From the NCBI RefSeq assembly GCF_011075055.1, contig NC_058140.1:9296988-9360987 (forward strand): 64,000 nt of DNA, written 5' to 3'. The notes under the pieces are model-generated. The model had not been told where the DNA came from. It searched no databases and saw only the letters and a program-made list of their open reading frames with translations. Below, one piece after another: positions 35,811 to 48,969 of the stretch; the stretch's first letter is position 1, and each line of letters opens with the position of its first letter. This DNA comes from Mangifera indica. Its lineage: Eukaryota > Streptophyta > Magnoliopsida > Sapindales > Anacardiaceae. A program made the translations under genes and the position numbers.

Positions 35811-36699
35811 GATGTTCGACCTTAACCTACTAACATACCAAACACGTGGCAATAAAATTGGCAATATCTTTTTTTCATGTTGGACCACCAAAATGTCCTC
35901 TTTAAATCTTGATACATCTTTACAATACTAAGATGAGCAATGTAAAAGGAATGATGTGCCTATGTGAGGATCTTATGCCTTAAATCATCATCATTGGGAA
36001 CATAAACCCAATTACAAAACCTCAACATATCATTGATCATAGAAAACTCAGTCTCTGTACCCTCGATAACCCTTGCTTCATCTGAACACACCACTCATCT
36101 AACAACTATGTCATACAAATCTCATAAATTAGGGTTGACTAAATCCTTAATCTGGCCATCAACCTAGAAACCAACTTAATTTGCTCCTTCACTAAGTCCT
36201 ATTGTAACTCACTATCGGCAGTGATTTAACATGCTCCCTTACTAAAGCTTGTAACTTTACTTAGGGTGTCAACTACCATATTAGCCTTGCTTGGGTGATG
36301 TCTGATATCACAATTATAATTTTTTACAAGCTTTAATAACCTTCGTTGCCTCATGTTAAGTTCTTCCTAAGTGAAGAAATATTTCAAGCTCTTGTGATTT
36401 TTGTACACGTTACATTTCACACCATATAGATAATGTCGTCATATTTTCTAGGCAAACACAACCACGACCAATTCTAGATTATGGTTAGGGTACCGAATTT
36501 CATATTCCTTAAGCTATTGAAAAGCATAAACAATCACTTTACCCTTTTATATCAAAACGTCTCCAAAGCTATGATGAGACACATCTGTGTATAAGTCATA
36601 CTCTTCACCCTCAGTCAATAATACCAAAATCGGTGTAAAAGTCAACCTCTATTTTAACTCCTAGAGATCTTTTTCACAAGCATCAAACCATTTAAAAGG

Positions 36700-37300
36700 A
36701 ACATACTTCCTAGTCAACTATGTCAATGGTCGGGCTAACTTAGCAAAACTTTCAATGAACCACCTGTAGTACCTTGTCAAACCTAATAAGCTTTGGACCT
36801 CTTTAGTTATCATAGGTCTATGCCAATCTAAAACAACCTCAACCTTACTCAGGTCCACTGAATACCATCGTTCGATATGACATGGCCTAAGAATGCCACC
36901 CAATCTAACTATAACTCACACTTGAAAAATTTAGCATATAGTTGCTTTTTACGTAATCTTTACAATAGAAATCTCAGATGTTGCTTATGCTTTTCCTGAG
37001 TCCTAAAGTAAACAAAGATGTCATCAATGAATACCACGATGAATCTCTCAAGACAATCTTGTAATACTTTGTTCATTAAGTTTATAAAGACTATAACTGC
37101 ATTTGTTAATCCAAAAGGCATCACCATAGATTCATAATGCTCATATCTTGTTTAAAATACAACCTTTAGAATATCTCTCTTAGTCACTTGGATTTAATGA
37201 TACCCTGATCTTAAATTGATCTTTGAAATACTGAAGCACCTTTCAATTAGTCAAAAAGATTTTCAATCCATGGCAATGTATACTTATTATTGACTATCAT
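36700..37300 (-). pseudogene. gypsy-A reverse transcriptase remnant
   Basis: In - strand frames broken by stops, 37300-36960 give a SGYH-like block, MPFGLTNA and [12 protein letters not shown]. The catalytic box FIDD is intact at 37020-37031. The 36718-36903 segment (SLLGLTRYYRWFIESFAKLARPLT) is the following conserved block (family form GLAGYYRRFI..PLT). It copies RNA to DNA in a live element; here stops inactivate it. Confidence 0.8.
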
Positions 37301-37575
37301 CTTATTTAACTTCTTATAATCAATACACATACAAATTGACTTATCCTTCTTTTTCATAAAAAAATTAGTAAACTTTACAATGAATGGCTTAGCGTGATAA
37401 AACCATTGTCTATGAGCTTTTGTAGCTATTTTTTCAATTTTTGAAGCTCACTTAAGGTCATTATCCCGAGAGCTAACTTAATACTAAACTTCACCTCATT
37501 TTTAGGTACCAATGTAACTTATCAGAAAACACATCTTGAAATTCTCACATAATGAATAGATTGCAAACTTGAGAC

Positions 37576-38040
37576 TCAATTATTATCTTTACTCATAACA
37601 TGTGCTAAATACCTTATATAACCTTTACTCAACAATTTCTTAGCTTTAATGCTACTAATCATTAAACTCAGTATTTTACCCTCATCGAAGGTGAACTCAT
37701 CATTTTCATCTAGATAGAATCTAACTTTTTTCTTCCTACAGTTAATTTTAGCCTCAAAATAACTTAAGAAATCCATATCTAATATCACGTTAAAATTGAG
37801 CATATCAAGCACAACCAAGTTAGTTGTCATATATTTGCCCCTTAGGGACATTGTCTTACCTAACAGCATCTGATTACTAAGAATTTTATCCCCATCAGAC
37901 ATTTTGATGCATATGTCATCAACATATGTAGGCTCTATTCCTAGCCTCTCAATGATACCACGAGTAATAAAACTGTGAGTGACACTAGAATCAATCAGTA
38001 CATAGAAATGACAAAAATAGAAAGTTAATTGACCTATCAT
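37576..38040 (-). pseudogene. gypsy-A aspartic protease region
   Basis: A 154-codon open stretch contains VLIDSSVTHSFI, the retropepsin active-site block (family form LIDSGATHSFI) with the D-S-G replaced by D-S-S, and later VILDMDFLSYF (family form ILGMDWL). In a live element it matures the gag-pol polyprotein. The Gly-to-Ser change at the catalytic triad would be expected to harm activity. Confidence 0.8.
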
Positions 38041-38099
38041 AATAGATGGGTTGGCTTTAACCTATACTTGTATGATTGTAAAAACTCTTGTCTGACCTC

Positions 38100-39300
38100 T
38101 CATAATGTTTTGCTTAGTAAGAGATGGTATCATTGTAGTGCACTCTCAGGCAAAATGACCCGATTGTTTACATTGGTAACATAGTCTCTATCTTTTATAG
38201 TCTCTTATGTGTCTATGTCCCCACTCGTGGCAAGGAAGAGGATCATCACACCTCAACTGGTCCTTTCGCTATGACCTTTAATCTCGCCTCAACCTTCTGT
38301 TCTTCCAATTCTTTCTAGACTCTTTTGATTGGAAACTTTTATTGCTTTGAGAGTTTTGACTGCCACCTCACAATTGCCACTAACATTGCCTACTCATATC
38401 TCAAGACTAGAGTTGTATATCTGGGCTACTTTGACATACCTCTCTCTTGGGTCGTCTTTAGCTTCATAGCCTTTAACCTTTGGGCTTTACCAAATGCCTT
38501 TATATAGGTTTGGGTATCTTCTATTAGCACATTCTTTGCAATGTCTACTTAAAGCCTATTGATGAATATCTCTATTTTCCTCTTATCTATATTAGTAACA
38601 CCAGAAACATATCAGGCCAGTGCATTCAATCTAGTGGAGAACTCCTTGATCGTCATATGTTATTGCCTCATGTTAAGATATTCTTATGCCTGAACATATA
38701 ATGTATCAACTTCTAAAAACTCATTTTTAAAGGCCTCTCTAAACTTAGTCTATGTTATTATATTTGTCTAGCAGGCATCACAAAGTGCTTGCCACCAAAC
38801 CTTGGCATTAACTTTTATCAAGTAACTAGCATATTGGAATTTCTTAGGATCCATCATCTTAAAGTGTTGTATCACCTCCTCTACAACTGCCAGCCAATCT
38901 ATGACTAACATAGATCTTGTCCTTGTACCATGGAACTCTGAGGGCTAATGTCTGCCTGTTAAACTGTACATGGGGTGAAATTGTCCCCTATTACAAATAA
39001 TTATATTCTTCTATACTTCCTCACCCCATCGACCTAGTTAAGGTAGTGTATCCATTATTAGTAAGGGCTTAACAATCAGAGTGACCCTAGTTGGATGTTC
39101 CACACTCTTAAAAGCTTTTCAATTCTCTCAGAGAATTTGTTGGACAACTTATCTAATCACTAAAGTATCAATATATGGCTTTACACCCCCCGACTGCCCT
39201 TTGGGGTAAAGACCTCCTACTTATTTCCCATAAGTCTCTTAGATCTCCTCATCTTGAAATGACATATATGCTTAGACATACATATATCACAACTTAAATG
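38100..39300 (-). pseudogene. gypsy-A gag remnant with zinc knuckle
   Basis: At 38140-38181 the - strand reads CYQCKQSGHFA-stop-EC, a C-x2-C-x4-H-x4-C zinc knuckle with an in-frame stop. Upstream to about 39300 the sequence has no long frame, but it is in the right place for the gag capsid. Confidence 0.65.
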
Positions 39301-39434
39301 CAGGTTATATAATACTTATAATGGTTGACACACGAGTGTGATCAACTTTGCATGGGGGGTTACATAAACACTTATGCACACATACAAATATCTAATACTT
39401 TTAGGTTCTTAAGACTGTACCCTGATACAAAAAA

Positions 39435-41448
39435 TGTAACACTCCTTTGCAAATATATATCCCTATCTAGAATATGTACCCAAAAAAACATGTTACTTTA
39501 AACTTTTTAAAATATTTGTAATATCGATTTAATGAATAAACAAATTAATAACAAATGTATTGCAATAATTATGAATAATAACAAATCCCAAAAGTATCAT
39601 TATGACTTAATAAACCAAGTGTGCATAAACGAACCTAATATATAAATATGCATAAACAAATTCCAAAACATGAATACATCTAATAATGAGAATGACAAAA
39701 ATGCCACTACCATCATGCAACATCTCGAGTTGAATTGTTGCCTCTATCGACCCCTTATAACTTTATAAATCTACCTATAAAATTACAAGGGAACATGGTG
39801 AGTGCGACACATTTAGTAAACAAGTAAGCATATAACATTGTAAAACAATTCTATCCCAAGTGTCTTACATTTACCAGTAATATGATAGTTCAAATGTCTT
39901 TTAGCATCTCAAATGCCTATCCGATTGTCTCAACACTTTGTAATGGTTTCCGTTATTAACGTTATTGTCGATAACTCATCCAATGATGCAAAATGAGGTC
40001 CCTAATGTCTAGTCAAAATGCATGACATCTTCAACATCACTTCTACAGTGTACCTTGTACATGTGTTGGTTAGACTTAAAGTTAAGGTCAAATAAACAAT
40101 CATATAGATTAACTCTATTACTTTCATTGCCATATCGCACTTATCTTGATGGTTACATCATACTATACTCAGCTCAATGATGCTTCACACTACATACAAC
40201 TTAGTGACAAGTCATACTATACTTATCTCGGTGACTAATCCATATTAAACTAAGCTTAGTGGAATATGTACTGCATATAGCTTGGTGATAAGATTGTTAT
40301 GATGCATCATTGGTATTTTTTATTCGAAATTGCTCTGATTAGATTTGTGTTATCGTCCATATAGTCGAGTACTCTCATAATGGTTTTCATTATTAATAGC
40401 TTTTGTTACGGTCTTTCCTCTTATTTTTCCATATATTTTTCCCTCATAAGGGTTATATAGTCATTTTTCTTCCTACTCATAAACATTGCTAATCTTGCAA
40501 ACCTTTTCTCAAAATTTTCCCTAAATATACATAAGGGTGTGATTATCATGCACGAGGGTATATTCTCTCCTGGTATACAACCATGTATGAATCACACATG
40601 AGTAAGCAAATTAGGGTAGGATACACAATCATGTGTCTTATACCACATGGGCATGTATACACTCCTAATTCAATATATCTGTGGCATATAGACTATACAA
40701 GGAGAAAATTTCCCAAAAGTACATAGCCATGTGTCACGTGATACATAAGCATATGGCATCAAAATCCCAAAACTTTGATTTATGTAGAAATGTAGTTTTA
40801 GGTTACCTAATCCTACTCCCGTGCTCATAACACATGATACTTAAATACATAATTGACATACAACATCATCAGATAACATGGTTTACTAAAAACATCGTTA
40901 ACACCCAAAGTTTGCATATTCTTCAAGATCTCTATACTAACATGTGATTATCCATTACACTAATCACATAACATATGAAATTATTGATGTCGATATATCA
41001 ATATTTATTTAACATGCTACTGTTCCTCTAATTCTAAAGGTTACACATCAAAACATACGCAATATCTCATTCATGAACTAAGACATCATTATTATTGATC
41101 AAAATGAAATTCAAACCCATATAACAACAAATAACATATAATTCAACATAAATCCTCAAATTAACACTAATAATATCAAAATCTTCACTACCAAATTTCT
41201 AGCATCAATATCAATTTCATAAAAAAAAATTATTCATGAACACATAATCTAGAAAACCATACTTACCTCTCTTCAAGCGGTGTAAAAAGATACTCACATG
41301 ACAAGGATTTCCCTAGACAAACTTCTAATGGCTTCTCTTTGGCTATCACTTCACTTGGCTCACTATTACGTTCCTCAATTTTATAAGAATATGATGTGAA
41401 TATAATCCAATACGTGTTTGGATTCATTTTTATTTTCACTATAATTAG
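39435..41448 (-). repeat. gypsy-A 5' LTR, inner part
   Basis: Starts TGTAACACTCC at 39435 next to the worn primer site. It aligns with 32408 onward, then is cut at 41448 by copia-B after ATTAG. Confidence 0.75.
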
Positions 41449-41627
41449 TGTGAACAATTCTTGAGAATATTTTTCTATATTAAAAGAGTGAATTTACATC
41501 AATATTTATATAAAATTCTAAATCCTACTCTAGGAAAGATTATATGTACTTTCCTAGTTTACAAAGATACAATCTCCTTAACTATTTGCTTCCTAATTTA
41601 AAGATACAACTCATATACAGCTCAACA
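41449..41627 (-). repeat. copia-B 3' LTR
   Basis: On + it runs TGTGAACAATTCTTG...CTCAACA; ends are TG/CA. Carries an 11-bp segment absent from the other LTR. Confidence 0.92.
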
Positions 41628-41781
41628 CTCCCCCTTAATCTGGAGCATACAAATCATATGCACCAAGCTTGTTACAAATGAATTCAATACGAGGACTCTT
41701 AAGAGACTTAGTAAGGATATATGCAAGTTGATCATTGGAGCTGACATGGTTGGTAGTTATACACTTTGATAGAATCTTTTC

Positions 41782-42027
41782 TCAAATAAAATAACAATCT
41801 ATTTCTATATGTTTTGTTCTTTCATGGAATATTGGATTAGAAGCAATATGAAATGTTGTCTGGTTATCACAAAGAAGCTTCATCTGTGATATATATGCAA
41901 ATTTTAACTCTTGAATCAGTTGTTTCAACCATACAAGCTCATAGGTAGCCAATGTCATAGCATAATATTCTACCTCTACACTAGATCTAGCCACAACATC
42001 TTGCTTTTTACTTTTCCATGAAACCAA
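41782..42027 (-). pseudogene. copia-B RNase H remnant
   Basis: Reads VSWKSKKQDVVARSSVEVEY then YELVWLKQLIQEL, LLCDNQTTFHIASNPIFHER and TKHIEIDCYFI, all copia RNase H blocks in order. The catalytic pattern S-S-V-E-V-E-Y corresponds to the usual SS.AEY. Confidence 0.85.
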
Positions 42028-42301
42028 GTTACCACCAACAAGAATACAATATCCTAAAGTAGAGCGTCTATCAGACGGAGATCCTGCCCAATCAATATCA
42101 GAATATCTAACAATCTGAGTATGACCTTTGTCTTCATAGAGTAGTCTTTTTTCCTGGTGCTCTCTTAATATACCTTAGGATCTGAATAGTTGTATCCCAA
42201 TGGGAATCACACAAAGATTAGAGGAATTGACTGACAATACTAACTGGAAAAGAAATATCTAGTCTTATGATAGTGAGATAGTTAAGTATGCCTACTAACC
42301 T

Positions 42302-43187
42302 CTAATATTTCTCAAGGTCTGTAAGTGGCTCTTCTTGTCCTGGCACAAGTCTAGTATTAAGGTCTATAGGAGAATCAATAGGTTTACAATCCAATATCTC
42401 TGTCTCCTCCAAGATATCCAAGGCATACTTACTCTGAAAGATAATAATACTTGTCTTAGACTGAGCAATTTCTATCCCAAGAAAGTATTTAAGTGTTCCC
42501 AAATTCTTGGTCTGGAAATGATTAAATAGATGATGTTTTGATTGATCGATACCCTCCTGATCATCACCAGTGATAACAATGTGATCAATATAAACAACCA
42601 GATAAATGCACTTTCCTTGTGACGTGTGTCGATAAAATACAGAATGATCCGACTCACATCAAGTCATACCAAATTCTTGAATAACTGTACTAAAGTGTCC
42701 AAACTAGACACGTGGAGATTGTTTTAGACTGTATAGTAAACATCAAAGTTTACAAACCAAATCAGACTCCCCTTGAGCAACAAAACCAGGTGGTTGCTCC
42801 ATATATATCTTCTCTTGAAGCTCACCATGATTAAAGACATTTTTTATGTCTAACTGAAACAAGGGCTAATGACGTATAGCAACCACATATAAGAATAACC
42901 GAACAGAGGACATCTTGACCACTGGAGAGAATGTGTCACATAATCCAAACCATAGACTTGAGTATAACCTTCAGTAACTAACCAGACCTTGAGATGATCA
43001 ATAGTACCATGACTGTATAAATCCAACGACAACTAATAGTGGAGTGACCTAGAGGTAATTTAACCAATTCCCAAGTACCATTATGATGTAATGTAGTCAT
43101 TTCATCCACCATTGCTTGCCTCCAACGAAGATTAGAAAAAGCCTCACTAACAGATTTAGGAACTGAAATGGAGAACAAAGAGGACAT
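42302..43187 (-). pseudogene. copia-B reverse transcriptase remnant
   Basis: Begins at VSEAFSNLRWRQAMVDEMTT and TWELVKLP (43187-42978) and ends with LKYFLGIEIAQSKTSI (to 42302). The catalytic box at 42581-42592 reads Y-I-D-H instead of Y-V-D-D, so one metal-binding Asp is lost. Several frames are needed to read the domain. Confidence 0.85.
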
Positions 43188-43289
43188 AAAGGCATAATAT
43201 GATGAGGATAGATGATGATAACTAAGAAAAGTATAAATAGGATTAGGGTTACGAGATGATCTTACAACTTAATAGATGACAATAGGAAA

Positions 43290-43964
43290 TTAGTCATCAA
43301 GAGGTAGGACCTCAGTCGGGTTAGATGTAAGAGCAGAAAGTGAGTCAACAAGAGTTGGTGGAGCAACAAAAATGATATTAGTACCTGCAGAAGAGTCAAC
43401 GATTGAGGAAATAGGTTCCAAATTTTGTGGGAAAACTATAGGACATACATCGAAAGTAGGAATAAAAATAGGTAATAGAAGACTCTCAGTGACATGGGAT
43501 TGGATTTCAGATGAAGAGAAGTAAAGAGAGAATTCGAAAAAAGTAACATTAGTGGATATAAAGTAACGACGTGTCGTAGGAGAGTAACATTTGTAACCTT
43601 TCTGGAGACGAGGGTAACCAAGAAATATACATTTGATAAACCAAGCAGATAATTTATCAAGACTTGGGGAAAGGTTATGGACAAAACATGTGCAACCAAA
43701 GACACGTGGAGGAATAGTGTATAAAGGGCCAGTAGGGAAGAAGATTGAATACAAAATTTGATTGTGTAATACTGATGAAGGCATCCGATTAATAAGATAG
43801 CAAGTAGTAAGAACTGCATCAACCCAAAAATGTATACAAGCATGTGAATGTAATAATAATGTACAAGCTGTTTCAATAAGATGTCTATTTTTGTGCTTAG
43901 CAATCCTATTTTGTTGTAGGGTATAAGCACAAGAAGACTGATGAAGAATTCCTTGTGAAGACAT
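43290..43964 (-). pseudogene. copia-B integrase C-terminal half
   Basis: The longest open piece of the element (224 codons): AYTLQQNRIAKHKNRHLIET, then FWVDAVLTTCYLINRMPSSV, FGCTCFVHNLSPSLDKLSA and FLGYPRLQKGYKCYSP. The Y-T-L-Q-Q-N block matches family YTPQQNGVAERKN, with the catalytic Glu of AERKN replaced by Lys (AKHKN). Confidence 0.85.
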
Positions 43965-44928
43965 GAAATTTGTGAAATGAGTGGAAAAATATTCACTTGT
44001 ATTATCACCACGTAATATGCATATAAAGGAATTAAATTGTGTTTTAACTTCGACAAAAAATGATTAAAAATGAGAAAATAACTCAGACCGATTTTTCATT
44101 AAAAATATTCATATGCAACGTGAATAATTATCAATGAATGTCATAAATTATTGAAAATTTAAAGTAGACTTGACTCAACAAGGACCCCACACATTTAAGT
44201 GAATTAACTCAAATAGAGACGAAACTCGATTATTGACACGTATTGGGAAAGAACTACGAGACTACTTCCCAAGTTAACAAGACTCACACTCAAGAGATGA
44301 CAAACTAGATAAACTAGGGACCATCTCCTAAAGCTTGGATAAACAAAGATGCCCCAAACGATTTTGGAGAAGAGTTGGAAACTCAATAGTGGTGCAAGCA
44401 ATGGAAGAGGGAAGCAACAAGTGATAGAGCCCTTATGACTTACGTCATGTGCCAATCGTCTTACTCGAACTTCAATCTTGTATAACAAAGACATCATTAG
44501 TAAATGTAATGGAATAATTCAAAGCTCGTGTTAATTTACTAACTGAAACGAGATTAAATAGGCAATTAGGAAGATAATGTGACAGAAGAAAAGGATTTGG
44601 AAGGATTAAAATATGAAAATAAACTAGAGTTACTAGAAATATGATTTGAGGCACCTGAATCTAGGACCTAAGGTTTTAGAGTGGAGGATTATGATAAACA
44701 AGTGATCGAGTTACTAGACTATACGAAGGAAACAACAGAGGATTGAAATGACTGTTTCGTCGCTTGGTACTAAAGGTATTCTTCATAATCAGCTTAAGTG
44801 AGAGTAACTGACTAAGGAATTGATTGAGACTGTCTTGTTGAAATTTCTGGATGATGATCAAGAGGAGTTGATTGAGGGATAGATTGTGTAACATTGACAT
44901 TGTGTGTAGGTCTCCCATGTAACTTATA

Positions 44929-45720
44929 ACATTTTTCTTGAGTATGTCCCTATCTGTTACAATAACTGCATTTTGGATGACCATTTCTACTCCCACGGTC
45001 ATCTGACTCTCTAGAGTGATTTGGAGATCAAGAGACTAAGGTAGCAAAGTCAATAACTGAGGGTCCTGTGGTAGAGAAAACTATGAACAGACAAGCAAAT
45101 ACATCACCTAAGGTTAGAATGGTTGTACTTCCCAAGATTTGATCTCTAATAGGAACAAGGTCATGATTGATTGCAGTGAGAGTCAAGACCATAAAAAACT
45201 TGTTGCGTTGTTTCAAATCCTCGACTACAGTCTTCCCAGTAGGTAGAATAACATTAAATTCAGCTTTTAAAGATGACATTCGTTCTAGGAAGTCTGGTAT
45301 ACTCATATCTTGTTATTTCAGATTAACCATACTCGAGACAACCAAATATAATCTTTGAATATCATTAGTGTAGAGTAATTTAGCTTGATTCCAGATATCA
45401 ACACATGTTCTATAGGCCTTGTAAATAGGATAAAGAGATAGATCAATAGATTGCCACAACAAACTACACAATAACGTATCAGTTTTGACCCAACTAGCTT
45501 TATCAATCTTAGTTTCTTTTAAATTAGTAGCTCTAACGGTCAAATGGTCTTCTAAACCTTGTCTTGTGAACCATAATTCTACAGATGTAACCCATAATGT
45601 GTAATTAACACTTCCTAATAACGTTTCAGTTGTAATAATAGGAAGGGAGAGAAATGGAGTAAATGTACCTGATTTTGAAGATCTTTCACTAGTCATTAAT
45701 AAGAAATAGCAAATCAGCAT
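44929..45720 (-). pseudogene. copia-B gag remnant
   Basis: Two open pieces, 45720-45313 (with LLGSVNYTLWVTSVELWF and KASWVKTDTLLCSLLWQSID) and 45306-45028 (SIPDFLERMSSLKAEFNVIL), match the copia gag (UBN2-type) pattern. A zinc knuckle CSYCNR-stop-GHTQEKC follows at 44929-44970 with an in-frame stop. Confidence 0.8.
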
Positions 45721-46227
45721 TGTTTGATTTTTCTGGCAACGACGACGATAACGGATGGCGAAGAGACAATGTGATGATTACTTATCGGAGTCTTCTGAGT
45801 TCAATAGTATAGGTGGTGTAGGCTAACATGCACCAGAAAAGCAGATTGAAGATAGTGATCCGAGACGGAGACAACTAGTGTGTGCAACCGATTTTGGTGA
45901 TCAATAACGATAGAGTCACCACAAACTGACTCGTCGGAGTCTTCTGAGTAGACTAGAAGAGTCAGTGTTGATACACGCTTATCAGAGAAGCAAATCGATG
46001 ATAGAGGCTACCGAGAAGTCTAATGGAGCGTGACAGCGCGTGTGTCGATAGATGACAACTCTCTTTTCAGGGTATTGACGACGAAGTTGTTTCAATCACA
46101 ATGATGTAGACATGGCCACCGAAAAATAACAGAAGTACAGTGGTCAGAAAAAACGTCAAAAAATGACGTAAACTTCATCAGAAAATAAATCAAGATTATT
46201 GAAAAAAAATCTTAGAAGCCTAATATT

Positions 46228-46240
46228 GGCTTTGATACCA
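46228..46240 (-). promoter_or_regulatory. copia-B primer-binding site
   Basis: TGGTATCAAAGCC on the - strand directly follows the 5' LTR, differing from TGGTATCAGAGC in one core base. Confidence 0.85.
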
Positions 46241-46408
46241 TGTGAACAATTCTTGAGAATATTTTTCTATATTGAAAAAATGAATTTACGTCAATATTTA
46301 TATGAAATTTTAAATCCTACTTTAGGAAAGATTATATGTACTTTCCTAGTTTACAAAGATATAATCTCCCTAATTATTTGCTTCCTAATTTAAAGATACA
46401 ACTCAACA
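46241..46408 (-). repeat. copia-B 5' LTR
   Basis: 168 bp, same ends as the 3' LTR, followed on + by the ATTAG duplication. Confidence 0.92.
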
Positions 46409-46413
46409 ATTAG

Positions 46414-46751
46414 CAATATACATGCATGTATTGTTCATACACAATTGTGTATGCCATTACACAAAAAATGAAAGTTTTTGAAATCTCTATGGAACTGCTC
46501 CTTATCCAAAATTCAAACATGCTGACGATGCAAAGGTATTATTGTTCACACACGACTGTGCATGCTTTCTAAACTTAGCCAAAATTACGCAGAATGCATG
46601 GGAGAAAATCGTTTTGCCCTTTGCCATAACATACATGAGCATGTGGTAACCACACATTGCTATGTATTGTAAGTTCTATCAACATATTAATTACACATAA
46701 ATGGATACAAGCAAGACTGAAATATCCTTAGACATACATGTGGATGCTATA
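46414..46751 (-). repeat. gypsy-A 5' LTR, outer part
   Basis: Continues the LTR beyond the copia insertion. GCCAAAATTACGCAGAATGC and CATAACATACATGAGCATGT correspond to blocks at 34514-34590. It ends near TGCTATA (46751), the worn LTR start. Confidence 0.7.
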
Positions 46752-47974
46752 GTACTTATTTACTAGCCTAAAACCTTAATCTCTATGTCTCATAGGTATT
46801 GAATAATCTCAAATCTTAGTAGAATACTTGATCTCCTAAAACACTTTCGAACTTATCTCAAGTCCAATCTATTCTTTACCTAGGATTTTCTCTCTCTTTG
46901 ATCATATCTATTTTCTCCCTTAAGCATCAAATAGACCTTCTCATTAATTCAATACAACAAAAAAAAAAAAATTGGGTTAGGTTTATGATTTTCAATACAA
47001 AAAATTGGGTAAGTCTTCTCTTTTCTTATCCCAAATTCTTGGTTGTTGAAAGTTCTTCTCAAGATTATTGGATTTCTCCTCTTCTTCATTTGGTTCTTCC
47101 ACCTCCCACAACCTTTTTCTCTTAGCTATTTTAGTGAAAGAAAAACTTGTGGTAGTCCCGGTTTAATTAGGAGAGAAGAGTAAGCAACCCCATTTGTTTC
47201 AGACTCTTTCAATTTCTTTCTTCTTTTTCCTTCTTTTTTTTCCTTTAGCAATTTAAGCATGTGTAGGCCATCAAACCCAAAATTGGGCACCATATTTGCT
47301 TTAAACCATATTGAAATTTCATTTTTGATTTTAACTTAAATTCAATTTAGATCTGATTTAAACCTAAAATTAAAATTTTTGAGAAAGGACACTAATAGCC
47401 CTAGGGCATACTTGAGAGGGTTACATGGTGCTCCCTCGTAACAATCTAAAAATGACTCCCTTACATGCCTTATTACTTACCTCTATCTACAAACCAATAA
47501 AAAGAAATACGTGAGTAAAAAGACTTAGTAAGTCAATGACCTCTCAACTAGACCTGACAATGCGTATTTTCAGATCGTGTTTGTATCATGTCAATTCAAG
47601 TTTTGGGTTGAAGATCTTAAACCCTAACCTGACCTGAAATAAAATTGTGTCGAAATTTTTCAACCCTAAGTCGAACCAAAATATTTTTGTATTGACCTAA
47701 ACCCACCCAAAATAACCTAAACTATGTAATATGTAAAGTTATATCAAAACAAAACAAATAACGATATGATTTATAGCAAAACAATACATTTTGTCAAATG
47801 TCAAGAAATAACACAATTTGTTATAAAATAATATCTAAAAAGACATACTTACCAAATTAAAATACACAAAAAATATTTTGATATGAAACGACATTTTATC
47901 AAAACAAAATTGTTTTATTTCAAGTTAATAATAATAATTTGCTTATTATCCCTTGATATGATCAATTATAGAAT
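46752..47974. other. Repeat-rich intergenic DNA
   Basis: No gene seen. At 47553 TAGACCTGACAATGCG looks like an hAT terminus but no partner end could be fixed. An ORF at 46898-47125 has no family resemblance. Confidence 0.35.
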
Positions 47975-48527
47975 TATGGGTGTGCATGATCCAATTTGGT
48001 TTAGATTGAGAGCTTTTTTAAACCAAACTAAAAAAACAGTTTAAAAAATTTTCAAACTAAACCAAACCATATTAGGTTTAAAACCAAATTGAAAAAATAT
48101 TGTTTGATTTGGTCTATATTACGGTTTGAACCTATTAAAATCATTAATTTATAAATATTTATTATTTTATAGAATTAATTGAATTATAGTTTTTTAGAAC
48201 ATAATATTAACATGTAAAATAAATATGAAATATATATATAATATACATGTAAAGAAAGTGATAAAAGAAATATGACAAAAAAATTGTACACCTAATTGCT
48301 TATTAAAAAATTTAATCAAATATAATTATATATATGTAATTAAAAAAATACAGTTTACAGTTTGGTTTTGTTTGGTTTGGTTTGAAAATCGCCTATACAA
48401 TAGCACAAAGTGAAAACTATTTTTCCAAAATTTATCAACCTAAACCAAACCATTTTACAAACTAAACCATAATTTTTAAATAAATTAGTTCTATTTTACA
48501 GTTTGAACCAAATTATGCATACCTTTA
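47975..48527. mobile_element. hAT-like TIR element related to 16233-16896
   Basis: The left end TATGGGTGTGCATGATCC pairs with the inverted right end TAAAGGTATGCATAATTT. Repeated AAACCAAA/TTTGGTTT words flank the AT-rich core as in the 16.2-kb element. No clear target duplication; non-coding. Confidence 0.5.
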
Positions 48528-48969
48528 TTCATGATAAAAAAATAAAATATTATAATTAAGAATCCAAATAAGTTTATAACTTCAACTTTAAAATAATGTA
48601 ATTGATAATCAACGAGATTAATAAACACTTGTTAAATATTTAAATTTAATTTTCAATCTATATGATGAATGTGACTGCCATAAATATTAAAATTAGTAAA
48701 AAATATATAACACATCAAACATAATAAGTTCAAATAAATAATACTTATAACACACAAAAAAAAAAAAACTACAAATAGTTCTTTATAATTTTGCCAAAAA
48801 CAGTTATTAAATTAAAATGAATGTCTTCGAGTGATACGAATTTAGTGTTTGGTGATACAATGTTGATTCAAATTAAAGATTGAGATTTTGTGGATTGAAA
48901 CACTTTCTATCAAATGAAAAAGATAAAGGATATTAGAGGTTTTTATCGTTATGATGTTATGTAATATTT

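Larger units (their letters stand above)
41449..46408 (-). mobile_element. Ty1/copia retrotransposon copia-B inserted in gypsy-A 5' LTR
   Basis: Short LTRs at 41449-41627 (179 bp) and 46241-46408 (168 bp) share about 94% of aligned bases; the left copy has an extra 11 bp near its end. The 5-bp duplication ATTAG flanks both ends (41444-41448, 46409-46413). The primer site TGGTATCAAAGCC abuts the 5' LTR (46228-46240) and the polypurine tract AAGGGGGAG abuts the 3' LTR (41628-41636). Between them, gag, integrase, reverse transcriptase and RNase H lie in copia order on the - strand with stops and frameshifts. Element length about 4.96 kb. Confidence 0.93.
32408..46751 (-). mobile_element. Ty3/gypsy retrotransposon gypsy-A, interrupted by copia-B
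   Basis: Two long repeats flank a - strand gag-pol region. One lies at 32408-34708. The other starts at 39435 and continues past an insertion to about 46751. They align by eye over most of their length (for example ATTATTGATCAAAATGAAAT at 34007 and 41090), but with frequent substitutions, so the element is old. LTRs are about 2.3 kb. Next to the right LTR a worn primer site (GTATCAGGGT on -, about 39418-39430) is seen. Next to the left LTR a purine tract AAGAGGGAGAAA (34709-34720) is seen. Outside the copia insert the element is about 9.4 kb. No chromodomain was found. No target duplication is visible. Confidence 0.8.
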
